64,000 bases of DNA from Actinocorallia longicatena. Its GTDB lineage: Bacteria; Actinomycetota; Actinomycetes; Streptosporangiales; Streptosporangiaceae. The position numbers were made by a program, and so were the translations under genes. This document shows positions 7,530 through 16,121 of the stretch, piece by piece (position 1 is the first letter of the stretch; every line of letters begins with the position of its first letter). A model generated the notes under the pieces. The model did not search any database, was not told where the DNA came from, and worked only from the letters and a program-made list of their open reading frames with translations. The DNA is taken from contig NZ_BAAAUV010000017.1 of the NCBI RefSeq assembly GCF_039534125.1, forward strand, positions 91,722 to 155,721, written 5' to 3'.

Positions 7530-9158
7530 ATGCCTGAAGGTCCGGATGTCACCGCGCACCGTCTGGTGGAGCGTTACCAGCTGCTCAGCGTCCTCGGCAG
7601 CGGCGGGATGGGTACGGTCTGGCGGGCCAGGGACGAGACCCTGGGCCGCGAGGTCGCGATCAAGGAGCTGACGCTCTCTCCCGAGCTCGACGCCGGCGGG
7701 CGGGCCGAGGCCTGCGCCCGTGCCGTCCGGGAGGCGCAGGCCGCCGCCCAGCTCCGGCATCCGGGGATCGTGGTCGTCCACGACGCGTTCATCGACGACG
7801 ACCGGCCGTGGATCGTCATGCAGCTCCTCCAGGGGCAGACCCTCGACGTGGTCCTCAAGTCGCAGGGCCCGATCAGCGTGCCGTTCGCCGCGGAGATCGG
7901 CCTCCAGGTGGTCAAGGCGCTGATCGCCGCGCACACGGTCGGCATCCTGCACCGCGACATCAAGCCGGGCAACATCTTCCTGACCGCCGACGGCAGGGCC
8001 GTCCTCACCGACTTCGGCATCGCGACCGTCGAGGGCCAGGCGACGATCACCCGGTCGGGGATGCTGGTCGGCTCGCCCGGCCACATCGCGCCGGAGCGGC
8101 TGCGCGGCGAGAGCGGCGGTCCCCAGTCGGACCTGTGGTCGCTGGCCGCGACCCTCTACCGTGCCGTCGAGGGGATCTCGGCCTACCCGGGCGACGATCA
8201 CATCGTGGTGCTGACCAAGGTCCTCACCCAGGATCCGCGCCCGCCGTCCGCCGCGGGCGAGCTGGCTCCGCTGCTGCTCCACATGCTCGCGAAGGATCCG
8301 CGCGTCCGCCCCGACCCGGTGATCGTCGAGGGGGTGCTGGCCAGGGTCGCCCAGGGCGGCGCCTCCGGGGTGATCCCGCTGCCCCCTGCCCCGCCCGCCG
8401 CCGCTGCCCCCGAGGGCCGGACGACCGTCGACGTGAACTGGCGTCCGCCCCGGAAGCCCTCCAGGCTCCTCGCCCCCGCCCTGGCGGGGGGCGTCCTGCT
8501 CCTGGCCCTCGCCGCCGTCGCGGTGGTCGTGACCGACGGGGAGCCGGAGACGAAGCCCCCGGCCGTGGCCAAGTCCTCGGCGCCGGTCACGAGCGCCCCC
8601 GCGACGGCCTCGGCCGCGCCCGCGGGGAAGTTCACCGGCCCCATCGACTTCTGCACCGTGATGACCTCCGCCCAGGCCCGGCAGATCATCAAGAACTTCA
8701 AGGGCGAGGGCAAGGCGAGCGGCAGCCAGGAACCGAGCTGCGCGTGGGACGCCCCCGGCGCGGGCGTCGAGATCGGCCTTCAGGGCGGCTCCCTCGACGA
8801 CGACCCGTACGCGATGACCCCCGAGGACGCCCACGACCGGTTCCACTCCCGCTTCCAGTCCGCGCTGAAGGGCAGTGACAAGGTCATCTGGCACTACGGG
8901 GACATCGGGGGCGAGAGCATCACCTCCGGCATCGAGACCAAGGCCGAGCAGCTCACCGGCATCGGCGACGAGGCCTACGTGACCGACACCCTGGGCCGCC
9001 TCGACGCCCAGAAGACCGAGGTGGTGTTCCGGGTCAGCAACGTCGTCATCGAGGTCACCCACGCCGACGTGTCACGGAAGACCGGCGGGAAGCAGATCCG
9101 CGCGAACGCGATCCAGTTCGCCCGCTGGGCGGCCGAGAACCTGAAGGCGCGCTCATGA
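7530..9158 (+). CDS. Membrane-anchored Ser/Thr protein kinase (array member 1, active-type)
   Basis: The product is 542 residues from ATG 7530. The kinase domain is about 12-275, with the glycine loop GSGGMG (23-28), the VAIKE lysine (K45), the catalytic HRDIKPGN loop (H141-D143-K145) and DFG (161-163), so all catalytic residues are present. A Pro-rich juxtamembrane stretch leads to one membrane helix (about 314-337), then a Ser/Thr/Ala-rich stalk and an outer domain (about 365-542) with a FCTVMTSAQ cysteine and an SCAW cysteine. It has no PASTA repeats, unlike PknB. Its stop overlaps the next start (ATGA), so the array is translationally coupled. The ligand is unknown. Confidence 0.9.
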   Translation: MPEGPDVTAHRLVERYQLLSVLGSGGMGTVWRARDETLGREVAIKELTLSPELDAGGRAEACARAVREAQAAAQLRHPGIVVVHDAFIDDDRPWIVMQLLQGQTLDVVLKSQGPISVPFAAEIGLQVVKALIAAHTVGILHRDIKPGNIFLTADGRAVLTDFGIATVEGQATITRSGMLVGSPGHIAPERLRGESGGPQSDLWSLAATLYRAVEGISAYPGDDHIVVLTKVLTQDPRPPSAAGELAPLLLHMLAKDPRVRPDPVIVEGVLARVAQGGASGVIPLPPAPPAAAAPEGRTTVDVNWRPPRKPSRLLAPALAGGVLLLALAAVAVVVTDGEPETKPPAVAKSSAPVTSAPATASAAPAGKFTGPIDFCTVMTSAQARQIIKNFKGEGKASGSQEPSCAWDAPGAGVEIGLQGGSLDDDPYAMTPEDAHDRFHSRFQSALKGSDKVIWHYGDIGGESITSGIETKAEQLTGIGDEAYVTDTLGRLDAQKTEVVFRVSNVVIEVTHADVSRKTGGKQIRANAIQFARWAAENLKARS

Positions 9159-10633
9159 GCGCGCCGTCGCCGTTGGCCGGCCACTACGCCCTGCTCCAGC
9201 CGCTCTCCGCCACCCTGCATCTGGCCCTCGACCAGCGCACGGGCGCCCAGGTCTTCGCCCGGGAGATCCCGCTTCCGCCCGAACTGGAGGAGGACGCCCG
9301 CCGCGATCTGACCGGCCGGATCGTGGCCGAGGCCGAGGTGGCCGGGCGGCTGCGGCATCCGTCGATCAACCGCGTCCTCGACGCCTTCGTGGACGGGGAC
9401 CGGCCGTGGATCATCACGCTGCCGATCTCCGGCCGTCCGCTGGACGAGATGGTCGCCGGATTCGGCCCGCTCACGCCCGTCCAGGTGGCGGGGCTCGGGG
9501 TCGAGCTGGTGGGCGCGCTGCGGGCCGCGCACGCGCTGGGGATCCTGCACGGGGACATCGGGCCGTCGCGGATCTGGCTGACCCCCGACGGCCATGCGGT
9601 GCTGACCGGCTTCGGCGGGGGAGCCAGGGCCAGGTCGGGTGAGGCGGCCTCGGTCGGCACCCCCGGATTCACCGCCCCGGAGCGGCTCGACGGTTCGCGT
9701 CCGGCGCCCGCGGCCGATCTGTGGTCGCTGGCGGCGAGCCTGTACTTCGCGGCCGAGGGGGTTCCGGCGTTCGGCGGGGACGGGCCGCTGGCCGTGCTGA
9801 GCGCGGTCGTCGCGGGCACGCCCAGGCCGCCGGAGCGCTCGGCCGCGCTGGGCCCCGTTCTGGCCGGGCAGCTGGCCAAGGATCCGGCCGACCGTCCCGC
9901 GGATCTCCGCGACGCCCTGGAGCGGATCGCCGAGGCCGGCCCGGGGGATGACACGGCGGTCCGGGTGAAGCCGCTCGGCCTGCTCGCCGGGGCCCTCGGG
10001 CTCGCGGTCGCGGCCGCCTCGATCGCGGTGATCGCGACCGTCGGGCTGACCGAGCCGAAGAAGCCGCCGGCGGCACCCGTCGCGGCACCGGCGGCGGCCC
10101 CGGACGAGCCCGGCAAGTGGGCGGAGATGCCCCGGGCGTGCAGCCAGCTCACGGACACCCAGGTCACGGAGCTGGTGCCGAACGGGTCCAAGCAGCTCGG
10201 CGACACCTACGGCGGCGCGGATCCGAAGGCCACCTGTGTCCTGCACGCCAGTGACGCCGACCTCGACGTGCGGATCGAGTTCGTGCTGATGACCCCGGGC
10301 CCGATCGGCAACGGACCGGAGACGGCGCAGGAGTTCGTCACGGGCGAGCGGGCCGACGCCGAGGAGAGCGCCAAGTACGGTGCCGGTGGCGGGGACTCCC
10401 AGTCGCCGGTCCGCGAGGTCCCGGGCCTCGGCGACAAGGCGATCGCCTACGACGCCGTCCGGCTGGGCGACCACACGTCGGTCACGGTGTTCTCGGTCAG
10501 CAACCTCGCGGTGGTCGTGACCACGCGGAACGACCTGCTCAAGAAGGACGCCCCCGGCATCGAGGCGAAGGTCAAGGCGGCCAACGAGAAGGCCTCCTCC
10601 CTGGTCGCGGCGTCGCTGAACAGGCAGGGGTGA
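9155..10633 (+). CDS. Membrane-anchored pseudokinase receptor (array member 2)
   Basis: This 492-residue protein has the same build as its neighbour, but the kinase core is degraded. The glycine loop is gone (LSATL), the VAIK lysine is Arg36 (VFAREI), the catalytic loop reads HGDIGPSR (132-139: Asp kept, Lys and Asn lost), and DFG is GFG (Gly152). Such a protein should not transfer phosphate and may act as a scaffold or allosteric partner. The membrane helix is near 273-297. The outer domain opens PRACSQLTDTQVTELVP with a second Cys (KATCVLHA), aligning with that of member 1. It starts within the previous stop (ATGA) and ends in a GTGA overlap. Confidence 0.88.
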   Translation: MSAPSPLAGHYALLQPLSATLHLALDQRTGAQVFAREIPLPPELEEDARRDLTGRIVAEAEVAGRLRHPSINRVLDAFVDGDRPWIITLPISGRPLDEMVAGFGPLTPVQVAGLGVELVGALRAAHALGILHGDIGPSRIWLTPDGHAVLTGFGGGARARSGEAASVGTPGFTAPERLDGSRPAPAADLWSLAASLYFAAEGVPAFGGDGPLAVLSAVVAGTPRPPERSAALGPVLAGQLAKDPADRPADLRDALERIAEAGPGDDTAVRVKPLGLLAGALGLAVAAASIAVIATVGLTEPKKPPAAPVAAPAAAPDEPGKWAEMPRACSQLTDTQVTELVPNGSKQLGDTYGGADPKATCVLHASDADLDVRIEFVLMTPGPIGNGPETAQEFVTGERADAEESAKYGAGGGDSQSPVREVPGLGDKAIAYDAVRLGDHTSVTVFSVSNLAVVVTTRNDLLKKDAPGIEAKVKAANEKASSLVAASLNRQG

Positions 10634-11931
10634 ATCGGATGATCATGTTGTCGGGCCGGTACCGGCTCGTCCAGGCGCTCGATCCCGCCCAGACCCTCTG
10701 GCGGGCGCGCGACGAGGTGCTGCACCGTGACGTCACGGTCCGGCAGATCGAGGACTCGGCGCTCGACGCCGTCCGGGCGGCGACGGTGCTGCGGCATCCG
10801 GGCCTCGTCATCGTCCACGACGTCGTCGAGCAGGACGGCCGTTCGTGGGTCGTCACGGAGCTGACCGAGGGGCCCTCGCTGGCGACGTCGGGGCTGATGG
10901 ACGAGCCGCAGGCCGTCGCGGTGGGGCTGGCTCTGCTGGACGCCCTGGTGAGCGCGCACGCGCTCGGGGTCGTCCATGGCGGGATCCAGCCGGACGGCGT
11001 CGTGTTCACCGCGGACGGCCAGGTGAAGCTCACCGGCTTCGGGATCACCCGGCCGCACGAGGCCTACACCCCGCCCGAGGCGGTGACCGTGCCCGCCTCG
11101 GACCTGTGGGCGCTGGCGGCGACCCTGTACACGGCCGTCGAGGGACGGGTCCCGTTCGCCGACCTCGGCGCGCTGCGGAACGGGCAGGTCACGCCCTCGC
11201 TGCGCGGTCGGCGGCTCGGCGCGGTGCTGGCCCCGCTCCTCGGCCCCGACCCCGCCGCCCGTCCGGACTCCGACCTCGTCCGCCGCGGGCTGCGCGACCT
11301 TCTTCCCGCCTCCCGGGACGGCCGTCTGCGGCTGAACCGGATCGCGGTCGCGCTGGGCGCCGCGGCGATCGTCGCGGTGGTCGTGCCCGCGGCCGTCTTC
11401 GCATCACTTCCCGGCGAACCGAAGAAGACCCCGGCGGCGCTTCCGGCGGCGAACGGCGGGCCCGCGCCCGGGCCGGTCGTGCCGCCCCGGTCGAAGGAGT
11501 TCGTGTCGATGCCGGACGCCTGCTCGCTGCTCACCGACGCCCAGGCCGAGACGCTCGTGCCCCGCCACGACAAGCCGAGCTCCTACCAGCCGGGCACCTG
11601 CAACTGGCGGTCGAAGGTCTCGTTGCGGCCGGACCTGCCCGGCTCCCTGTCCTTCGACCTGACGATCCGCATCGAGCTGGGCGGCGGCGAGGACGCCTTC
11701 GACCAGGCCAAGCGCTTCGGCGGCCTCGGCGGCGGGCCGGTCAGCGACCTCGCCGGGCTGGGGAACGAGGCGTTCCTCGGCAGCGGCCTGCGCGGCACGA
11801 GCGTGGTCTACCGGCTGGCCAACGTCGTCGTCACGGTCGAGTACGCCCGCCGGGGCGACCCGAACCCGAAGATGCGTCCCGTCGCCGAGCGCGGCGCCCG
11901 CTGGAGCGCGGAGGCGCTGAACCGTGTCTGA
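10630..11931 (+). CDS. Membrane-anchored pseudokinase receptor (array member 3)
   Basis: This 433-residue protein begins with GTG overlapping the previous stop. It opens GRYRLVQALDPAQTLWRARD and keeps the lobe order, but the VAIK lysine is Arg38 (VTVRQI), the catalytic loop is HGGIQPDG (116-123: Asp, Lys and Asn all lost) and DFG is GFG (136-138). The activation segment is very short: only about a dozen residues separate GFG from PPE. The membrane helix is near 237-258. The outer domain opens PDACSLLTDAQAETLVP and has a TCNW cysteine, the same pattern as its neighbours. It is a more eroded pseudokinase than member 2. It overlaps the next gene by eight bases. Confidence 0.88.
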   Translation: MNRMIMLSGRYRLVQALDPAQTLWRARDEVLHRDVTVRQIEDSALDAVRAATVLRHPGLVIVHDVVEQDGRSWVVTELTEGPSLATSGLMDEPQAVAVGLALLDALVSAHALGVVHGGIQPDGVVFTADGQVKLTGFGITRPHEAYTPPEAVTVPASDLWALAATLYTAVEGRVPFADLGALRNGQVTPSLRGRRLGAVLAPLLGPDPAARPDSDLVRRGLRDLLPASRDGRLRLNRIAVALGAAAIVAVVVPAAVFASLPGEPKKTPAALPAANGGPAPGPVVPPRSKEFVSMPDACSLLTDAQAETLVPRHDKPSSYQPGTCNWRSKVSLRPDLPGSLSFDLTIRIELGGGEDAFDQAKRFGGLGGGPVSDLAGLGNEAFLGSGLRGTSVVYRLANVVVTVEYARRGDPNPKMRPVAERGARWSAEALNRV

Positions 11932-13477
11932 TGTGCTGCTCGGGGGCCGTTACCGGCTCGAGGACCGGCTCGGTGGCGGCGGGATGGGCGACGTCTGGCG
12001 GGCCAGGGACGAGTTCCTGCACCGCGGCGTGGCCGTGAAGGAGGTCAGGCTGCCCGCGGGGCTCACCCCGCAGCAGCGGGCCGAGTTCTGCGAGCGGATG
12101 ATGCGGGAGGCCCGGGCCGCCGCGGCGCTGGCCCATCCGTCGATCATCACCGTCCACGACGTGCTCAGCCAGGACGACCGCCCGTGGATCGTGATGGACC
12201 TGATCAACGGCTCCTCGCTGGAGCAGGTGCGGGTCGAGCGCGGTCCGATGCCGCCCAAGCAGGTCGCCGAGATCGGCGTCCAGCTCCTGGACGCCCTCGC
12301 CCTGGCGCACCGCAGGGGGATCCTCCACCGGGACGTGAAACCGGCGAACGTCCTGCTGACGGCCTCGGGCCAGGCGATCCTCACCGACTTCGGCATCGCG
12401 ACGATCGCGGGCGACGAGCGGCTGACCCTGACCCACGGGCTGATCGGCTCCCCCGGCTACATGGCCCCCGAACGCCTCCAGCAGGGCAGCGCCGTCGGGC
12501 CCTCCTCCGACCTCTGGTCCCTCGCGGCGACCCTGTACGCGGCCGTCGAGGGACGCTCGCCCTTCGCCCGGCCGAACGCGATGGCCATGCTCGGCGCCGT
12601 TCTCACCGAGGACGCCCCGGTGCCGGTGAACGCGGGCCCGCTGGGCGGCGTGCTGCTGGCGATGCTCGCCCGCGACCCGGCCCGGCGGCCGGACCCCCGG
12701 CTCGTCCGGCAGACGTTCCAGGCAGTGGCGGGCGACGGCACCCCCGCTCCCGCCGTCCTGCCGCCGCTGCCGGGGCGGATGCCGCCGCACCAGGGCGTCC
12801 CCACGATCCCCAGCGCGCCGCCGCGCGGTCCCGGACGGCTGCTCGCCGTGCTGGCCGCGGGCCTGCTCGCCACGTGCCTGGCCGCCGGCGCGCTCCTGTT
12901 CAAGGACGACCTCTTCGGCGGAGGGCCCAGCTCGGCGGCGACCACACCGCCGCCGGGCTCGCAGGACCCGGGCACCGCGCCCTCCACCGCCCCGGTCGCC
13001 TCGGCCGCCCAGGCCCCCGATCCGTGCGGCCTGCTCAGCGCCGCCGAGGCCGCCCGGCTGACGGGCACCGACGCGGGTTCGGCGCGGCCGGGCCTGTGCA
13101 CCTGGGGCAATGTCGAGATCAAGGTCCGCTTCTTCCCCGACAAGTCCGGGAAGCCCGGCAGCGACCAGGCGAAGGACGCCTACGCCCTCTACCGCCGCCA
13201 GGCCGTCAACGACGCCGGGACCTCCAGCGACCCCGTCTACGTGGAGACCACGACCCCGGTGAAGGACCTCCCCGGCGCCGGCGACGCGGCCTTCGTCCAG
13301 GAGAAGGTGGGCAAGGGCTCCTTCGCCAGCGCGACCTCCCTCGCCACCCTCTACGCGGGCCGGACGCTCCTCCAGATCACCTATCGGGTCAGCGACGGAA
13401 GCGTCGTCACCCCGGCCCAGCGCGAGGCGACGAAGAACATCGCGATCACCGCGGCCGGCCACCTCCCGCAGAACTGA
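11924..13477 (+). CDS. Membrane-anchored Ser/Thr protein kinase (array member 4, active-type)
   Basis: This 517-residue protein begins at GTG 11924 inside the end of the previous gene. The kinase domain is intact: LGGGGMG glycine loop (16-22), VAVKE lysine (K39), HRDVKPAN (H135, D137, K139) and DFG (155-157), with GSPGYMAPE in the activation segment. A Pro-rich linker precedes one membrane helix (about 304-327) and a Pro/Thr/Ser stalk. The outer domain (about 365-517) starts PDPCGLLSAAEAARLTG with a second Cys in LCTWGN, resembling DUF3558 modules. It closes the four-gene array; both intact kinases flank the two pseudokinases. Confidence 0.9.
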   Translation: MSDVLLGGRYRLEDRLGGGGMGDVWRARDEFLHRGVAVKEVRLPAGLTPQQRAEFCERMMREARAAAALAHPSIITVHDVLSQDDRPWIVMDLINGSSLEQVRVERGPMPPKQVAEIGVQLLDALALAHRRGILHRDVKPANVLLTASGQAILTDFGIATIAGDERLTLTHGLIGSPGYMAPERLQQGSAVGPSSDLWSLAATLYAAVEGRSPFARPNAMAMLGAVLTEDAPVPVNAGPLGGVLLAMLARDPARRPDPRLVRQTFQAVAGDGTPAPAVLPPLPGRMPPHQGVPTIPSAPPRGPGRLLAVLAAGLLATCLAAGALLFKDDLFGGGPSSAATTPPPGSQDPGTAPSTAPVASAAQAPDPCGLLSAAEAARLTGTDAGSARPGLCTWGNVEIKVRFFPDKSGKPGSDQAKDAYALYRRQAVNDAGTSSDPVYVETTTPVKDLPGAGDAAFVQEKVGKGSFASATSLATLYAGRTLLQITYRVSDGSVVTPAQREATKNIAITAAGHLPQN

Positions 13478-13481
13478 GACA

Positions 13482-13496
13482 CGCCCTAGGAGGGCG
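13482..13496 (+). terminator. Possible short hairpin ending the kinase array
   Basis: CGCCCT (13482-13487) and AGGGCG (13491-13496) form a six-pair stem with a three-base loop just after the last kinase stop. It has no T-run, so the call is weak. Confidence 0.3.
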
Positions 13497-13617
13497 GCCG
13501 GTCAGGGGATGGCCAACAAGCGGGTCTCGGGCGTGTCGCGACCAAATGATCACTAGGGGTGATCGTAGCCTTCGGGATGTACACGCTCACCGACAACCAC
13601 GGGGTGTGGGTTACTCG

Positions 13618-14697
13618 ATGCGCCGCCGCTCGGTCCTGGTCTCTGTTCTCCTGGGGGCCGCCCTGGCCGCCTCCTCCGGCGCGCCCGCCGCGGCGAACGA
13701 CCGGCCAGGGGTGGGACGCCTGAAACGAGCGGGCGCCGTCCTCCCCGGTCCCGTGGCGGAGGCCCGCGCGGACGTCCCCGAGGCCCCCGAGGTCCCCGCA
13801 GTCCCCGAGGTCCCCGAGGCTCCCGTGGTCTCCCGGGCGGAGGTCCCCCGGGCCGCCGTCCGCAGGGGCGTGCTGAACGTGGGGCTCGGTGTCGAGCCCG
13901 GCGGGAAGGTGCGGCAGGGGACCGTGCTGAGCTACGTGGCACGGGTGCGGAACGCGGGAACGGCGGCCGCGTCCGGGGTCCGGGTGTCGGTGGTGCTGCC
14001 CGCCGGGGTCGGGCTGCTCGGCGTCGGCGGGGACGGCTGCGTCGAGCAGGGCAACGGCGCCCTCTGCCGGGTCGGGAGCCTCGAGGTCGGTGGCAGCGCG
14101 GCCGTGACCGTGTCCGCCGTGGTCAAGGCGCGGGCCGGAGGGGAGCAGATCGCCCGGGCGGTCGTGTCGGGCGGGAACGCGCTGGAGGGTTCCGGGACGG
14201 CCTCGGTCTTCGTGCGCCCGGGCACCGATCTGGCCGTGCGGCTGGCCGCGCCGCGCAGGGCCGTGGCGGGCCGGGCGTTCACGATGGTGGCGCGGGTCGT
14301 CAACCGGGGGAGCGTCGCCGCCGGCCGGGTCAGGGTCGCGCTGGGGACCGAGCGGGCCCGGATCGTGGGCCTCGCCGAGAACTGCCGCGCCAGGGGCGAC
14401 GAGGGCCGCTGCGACCTGGGACGGCTGGCTCCCGGCGAATCCGCGACCGTGCGGGTGAGGATCGTCGTCGACCCGGACGCCCACGGCGTGATCGGGAACT
14501 TCGCGGCCACCGCGTCGGCCGACGTCGGGGACGTCGATCCGGAGAACAACACGGCCGTCGCCCTGGTCGAGGTCGTGGCCCCCGTGGTGCCCCAGGGGCG
14601 GATGCTCCCGGAGACCGGGACCGACCCCGTGCCCCTGGCGGCGCTCGGCCTGATGCTGGTGGTGACGGGCTGCCTGCTGCTCCGGTTCGAGCGTTAA
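13618..14697 (+). CDS. LPXTG-anchored wall protein with two DUF11-like domains
   Basis: The protein is 359 residues from ATG 13618. It has a signal peptide (MRRRSVLVSVLLGAALAAS, cleavage near AAA-ND), a low-complexity Pro/Glu/Val stretch of PEVP and PEAP units (about 55-75), and two Ig-like DUF11 repeats (about 85-200 and 205-320). Each repeat has a Cys pair (DGCVEQ...ALCRVG; ENCRAR...GRCDLG). LPETG (330-334), a hydrophobic helix and a final RFER tail make a classic sortase signal. It is probably attached to peptidoglycan. DUF11 domains are structural; no enzyme motif is seen. The start lacks a strong ribosome site; an in-frame GTG at 13606 is possible. Confidence 0.87.
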   Translation: MRRRSVLVSVLLGAALAASSGAPAAANDRPGVGRLKRAGAVLPGPVAEARADVPEAPEVPAVPEVPEAPVVSRAEVPRAAVRRGVLNVGLGVEPGGKVRQGTVLSYVARVRNAGTAAASGVRVSVVLPAGVGLLGVGGDGCVEQGNGALCRVGSLEVGGSAAVTVSAVVKARAGGEQIARAVVSGGNALEGSGTASVFVRPGTDLAVRLAAPRRAVAGRAFTMVARVVNRGSVAAGRVRVALGTERARIVGLAENCRARGDEGRCDLGRLAPGESATVRVRIVVDPDAHGVIGNFAATASADVGDVDPENNTAVALVEVVAPVVPQGRMLPETGTDPVPLAALGLMLVVTGCLLLRFER

Positions 14698-14762
14698 GCC
14701 CGGATTCCTCATGATCTTGGGCTAGAGTTTGGGCGCTCTTGCACCGATCTATGGGGGTTCGT

Positions 14763-16094
14763 ATGCGGGTCGCGGCTGGCCTGATCTCGGTCGGGCTCGT
14801 CCTCGGCACTGCCGTGGGCGCCCAGGCGAAGGCACCCGTCCCCCCGGTGGCACCGCCCGGCAGCATCCCGGGCCCGGACATCAGCTACTGGCAGGGCCCG
14901 AACGTCAACTGGCCGGACATCGCCGCCAAGGGCGCGAAGTTCACGATCATCCGGGCGACCCGCGGCACCAGCGGCAAGGTCAACGACGCGGGCCTGTACA
15001 CCGACCCGTACTTCGCGCAGAACGTCCAGGGCGCCCGCAACGCCGGGCTGATCCAGGGCTCGTACCACTTCGCGACGCCCAACCGCACGACCGGCGCCGT
15101 GCAGGCCGACTTCTTCATGAACAACGGCGGCGGCTGGATCCCCGACGGCCGCACCCTCCCGGGCGCCGTCGACCTGGAGAACGACCCGGCGAACAAGTCG
15201 CTTCCGGCCGTCGCGGGCGTCCGCAAGGACTGCTACAACATGAAGCCGGAAGCCATGATCACCTGGATCAGGTCGTTCAGCTCCCGCTACTTCCAGCGCA
15301 CCGGACGCTATCCGCTGATCTACACCAACGCCTCGTGGTGGAAGAACTGCACCGGAACGGCCGCCGAGCCGAACGGCACAAGCGCGTTCAACCTGACCAA
15401 CCCCCTGTGGGCGGCCAACTGGCAGCGCAAGCCCACCCAGCCGATCATGCCGTCGGGCTTCACGAAGTACACGATCTGGCAGTTCTGGAACGGCAACGAC
15501 AAGCCGCTGTTCCCCGGCGACCAGAACATGTTCCCCGGCTCGCTCAAGGACCTCCAGGCCTTCGCGGGGCGCCGCGACAAGCCCGTCGCTGACGTCGTGG
15601 TCCGGGCCAAGATCGGCAAGCTGAAGGCGAACAAGAAGGCCACCCTGACGGTCGTCACCGGCAACCGCGGCCCGGACGGCACCGGCCCGGTGAAGCTCAC
15701 GATCAAGCTGCCCAAGGGCCTCACCCTCAGCAAGATCGGCAACCGGAAGTCGTGCAAGCGCGCGACCGGAGGCGCCGTCTGCGCCTTCCCCTGGGTGAAG
15801 GCGAACCAGAAGGGCACCTTCAGGTTCACGCTCAAGGTCGCCAAGCGCGCCAAGGGCACCCTGATCACGAAGTTCTCGGTCAAGGCCACCGGCTCCCTCG
15901 ACCCGGTCTCCCGCTACAACGCCCCGTGGCTGCGCGCCAAGGTCGGCGGCAAGGCCGCGATCACGCAGGACAAGCGTTACGGAAGCTGCAAGTCGGTCAC
16001 CAAGGCCAAGCTCGGCCCTTACCGCAAGGGCTGGGACCCCGAGTACTACTGGTACAAGGACGGCGACAAGAACGGCGTGGTCTGCCCCCGCTGA
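14763..16094 (+). CDS. Secreted GH25 lysozyme with DUF11-like and Excalibur domains
   Basis: The product is 443 residues from ATG 14763, which has GGGGG five bases upstream; the frame extends to a TTG at 14739 that I reject. After a signal peptide (to about 23) comes a glycoside hydrolase family 25 muramidase (about 35-265), with GPDISYWQG (D39) and the catalytic DLEND (D137, E139), plus IWQFWNG. A DUF11-like module follows (about 285-385). The last 40 residues form an Excalibur domain ending in DGDKNGVVCPR, the DxDxxGxxC calcium motif. It should cleave peptidoglycan outside the cell and may remodel the wall near the LPXTG protein encoded just before it. Confidence 0.93.
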   Translation: MRVAAGLISVGLVLGTAVGAQAKAPVPPVAPPGSIPGPDISYWQGPNVNWPDIAAKGAKFTIIRATRGTSGKVNDAGLYTDPYFAQNVQGARNAGLIQGSYHFATPNRTTGAVQADFFMNNGGGWIPDGRTLPGAVDLENDPANKSLPAVAGVRKDCYNMKPEAMITWIRSFSSRYFQRTGRYPLIYTNASWWKNCTGTAAEPNGTSAFNLTNPLWAANWQRKPTQPIMPSGFTKYTIWQFWNGNDKPLFPGDQNMFPGSLKDLQAFAGRRDKPVADVVVRAKIGKLKANKKATLTVVTGNRGPDGTGPVKLTIKLPKGLTLSKIGNRKSCKRATGGAVCAFPWVKANQKGTFRFTLKVAKRAKGTLITKFSVKATGSLDPVSRYNAPWLRAKVGGKAAITQDKRYGSCKSVTKAKLGPYRKGWDPEYYWYKDGDKNGVVCPR

Positions 16095-16121
16095 CGCCCG
16101 GCCGGCTCCGGCCGGCCCGTC
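16093..16121. terminator. Bidirectional hairpin between convergent genes
   Basis: CCGGCC (16098-16103) pairs with GGCCGG (16110-16115), and outer GACG/CGTC arms extend the structure. It lies between the lysozyme stop and the convergent RNA-ligase-like gene. There is no T-run. Confidence 0.4.

Noticed and set aside
7389..9062. A 557-codon antisense frame under the first kinase
   Set aside because: It has no domain and overlaps a clear terminator. The kinase on the plus strand has all motifs.
13780..13840. Pro/Glu/Val repeats as a possible short tandem array
   Set aside because: The repeats are coding, irregular PEVP/PEAP units in a wall-protein stalk and not a non-coding array.
12184..14697. 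An 837-codon open frame linking kinase member 4 to the LPXTG protein
   Set aside because: The first 478 codons are an out-of-frame reading of the kinase gene with Arg/Pro-rich, featureless sequence. The real gene starts at 13618 with a signal peptide.
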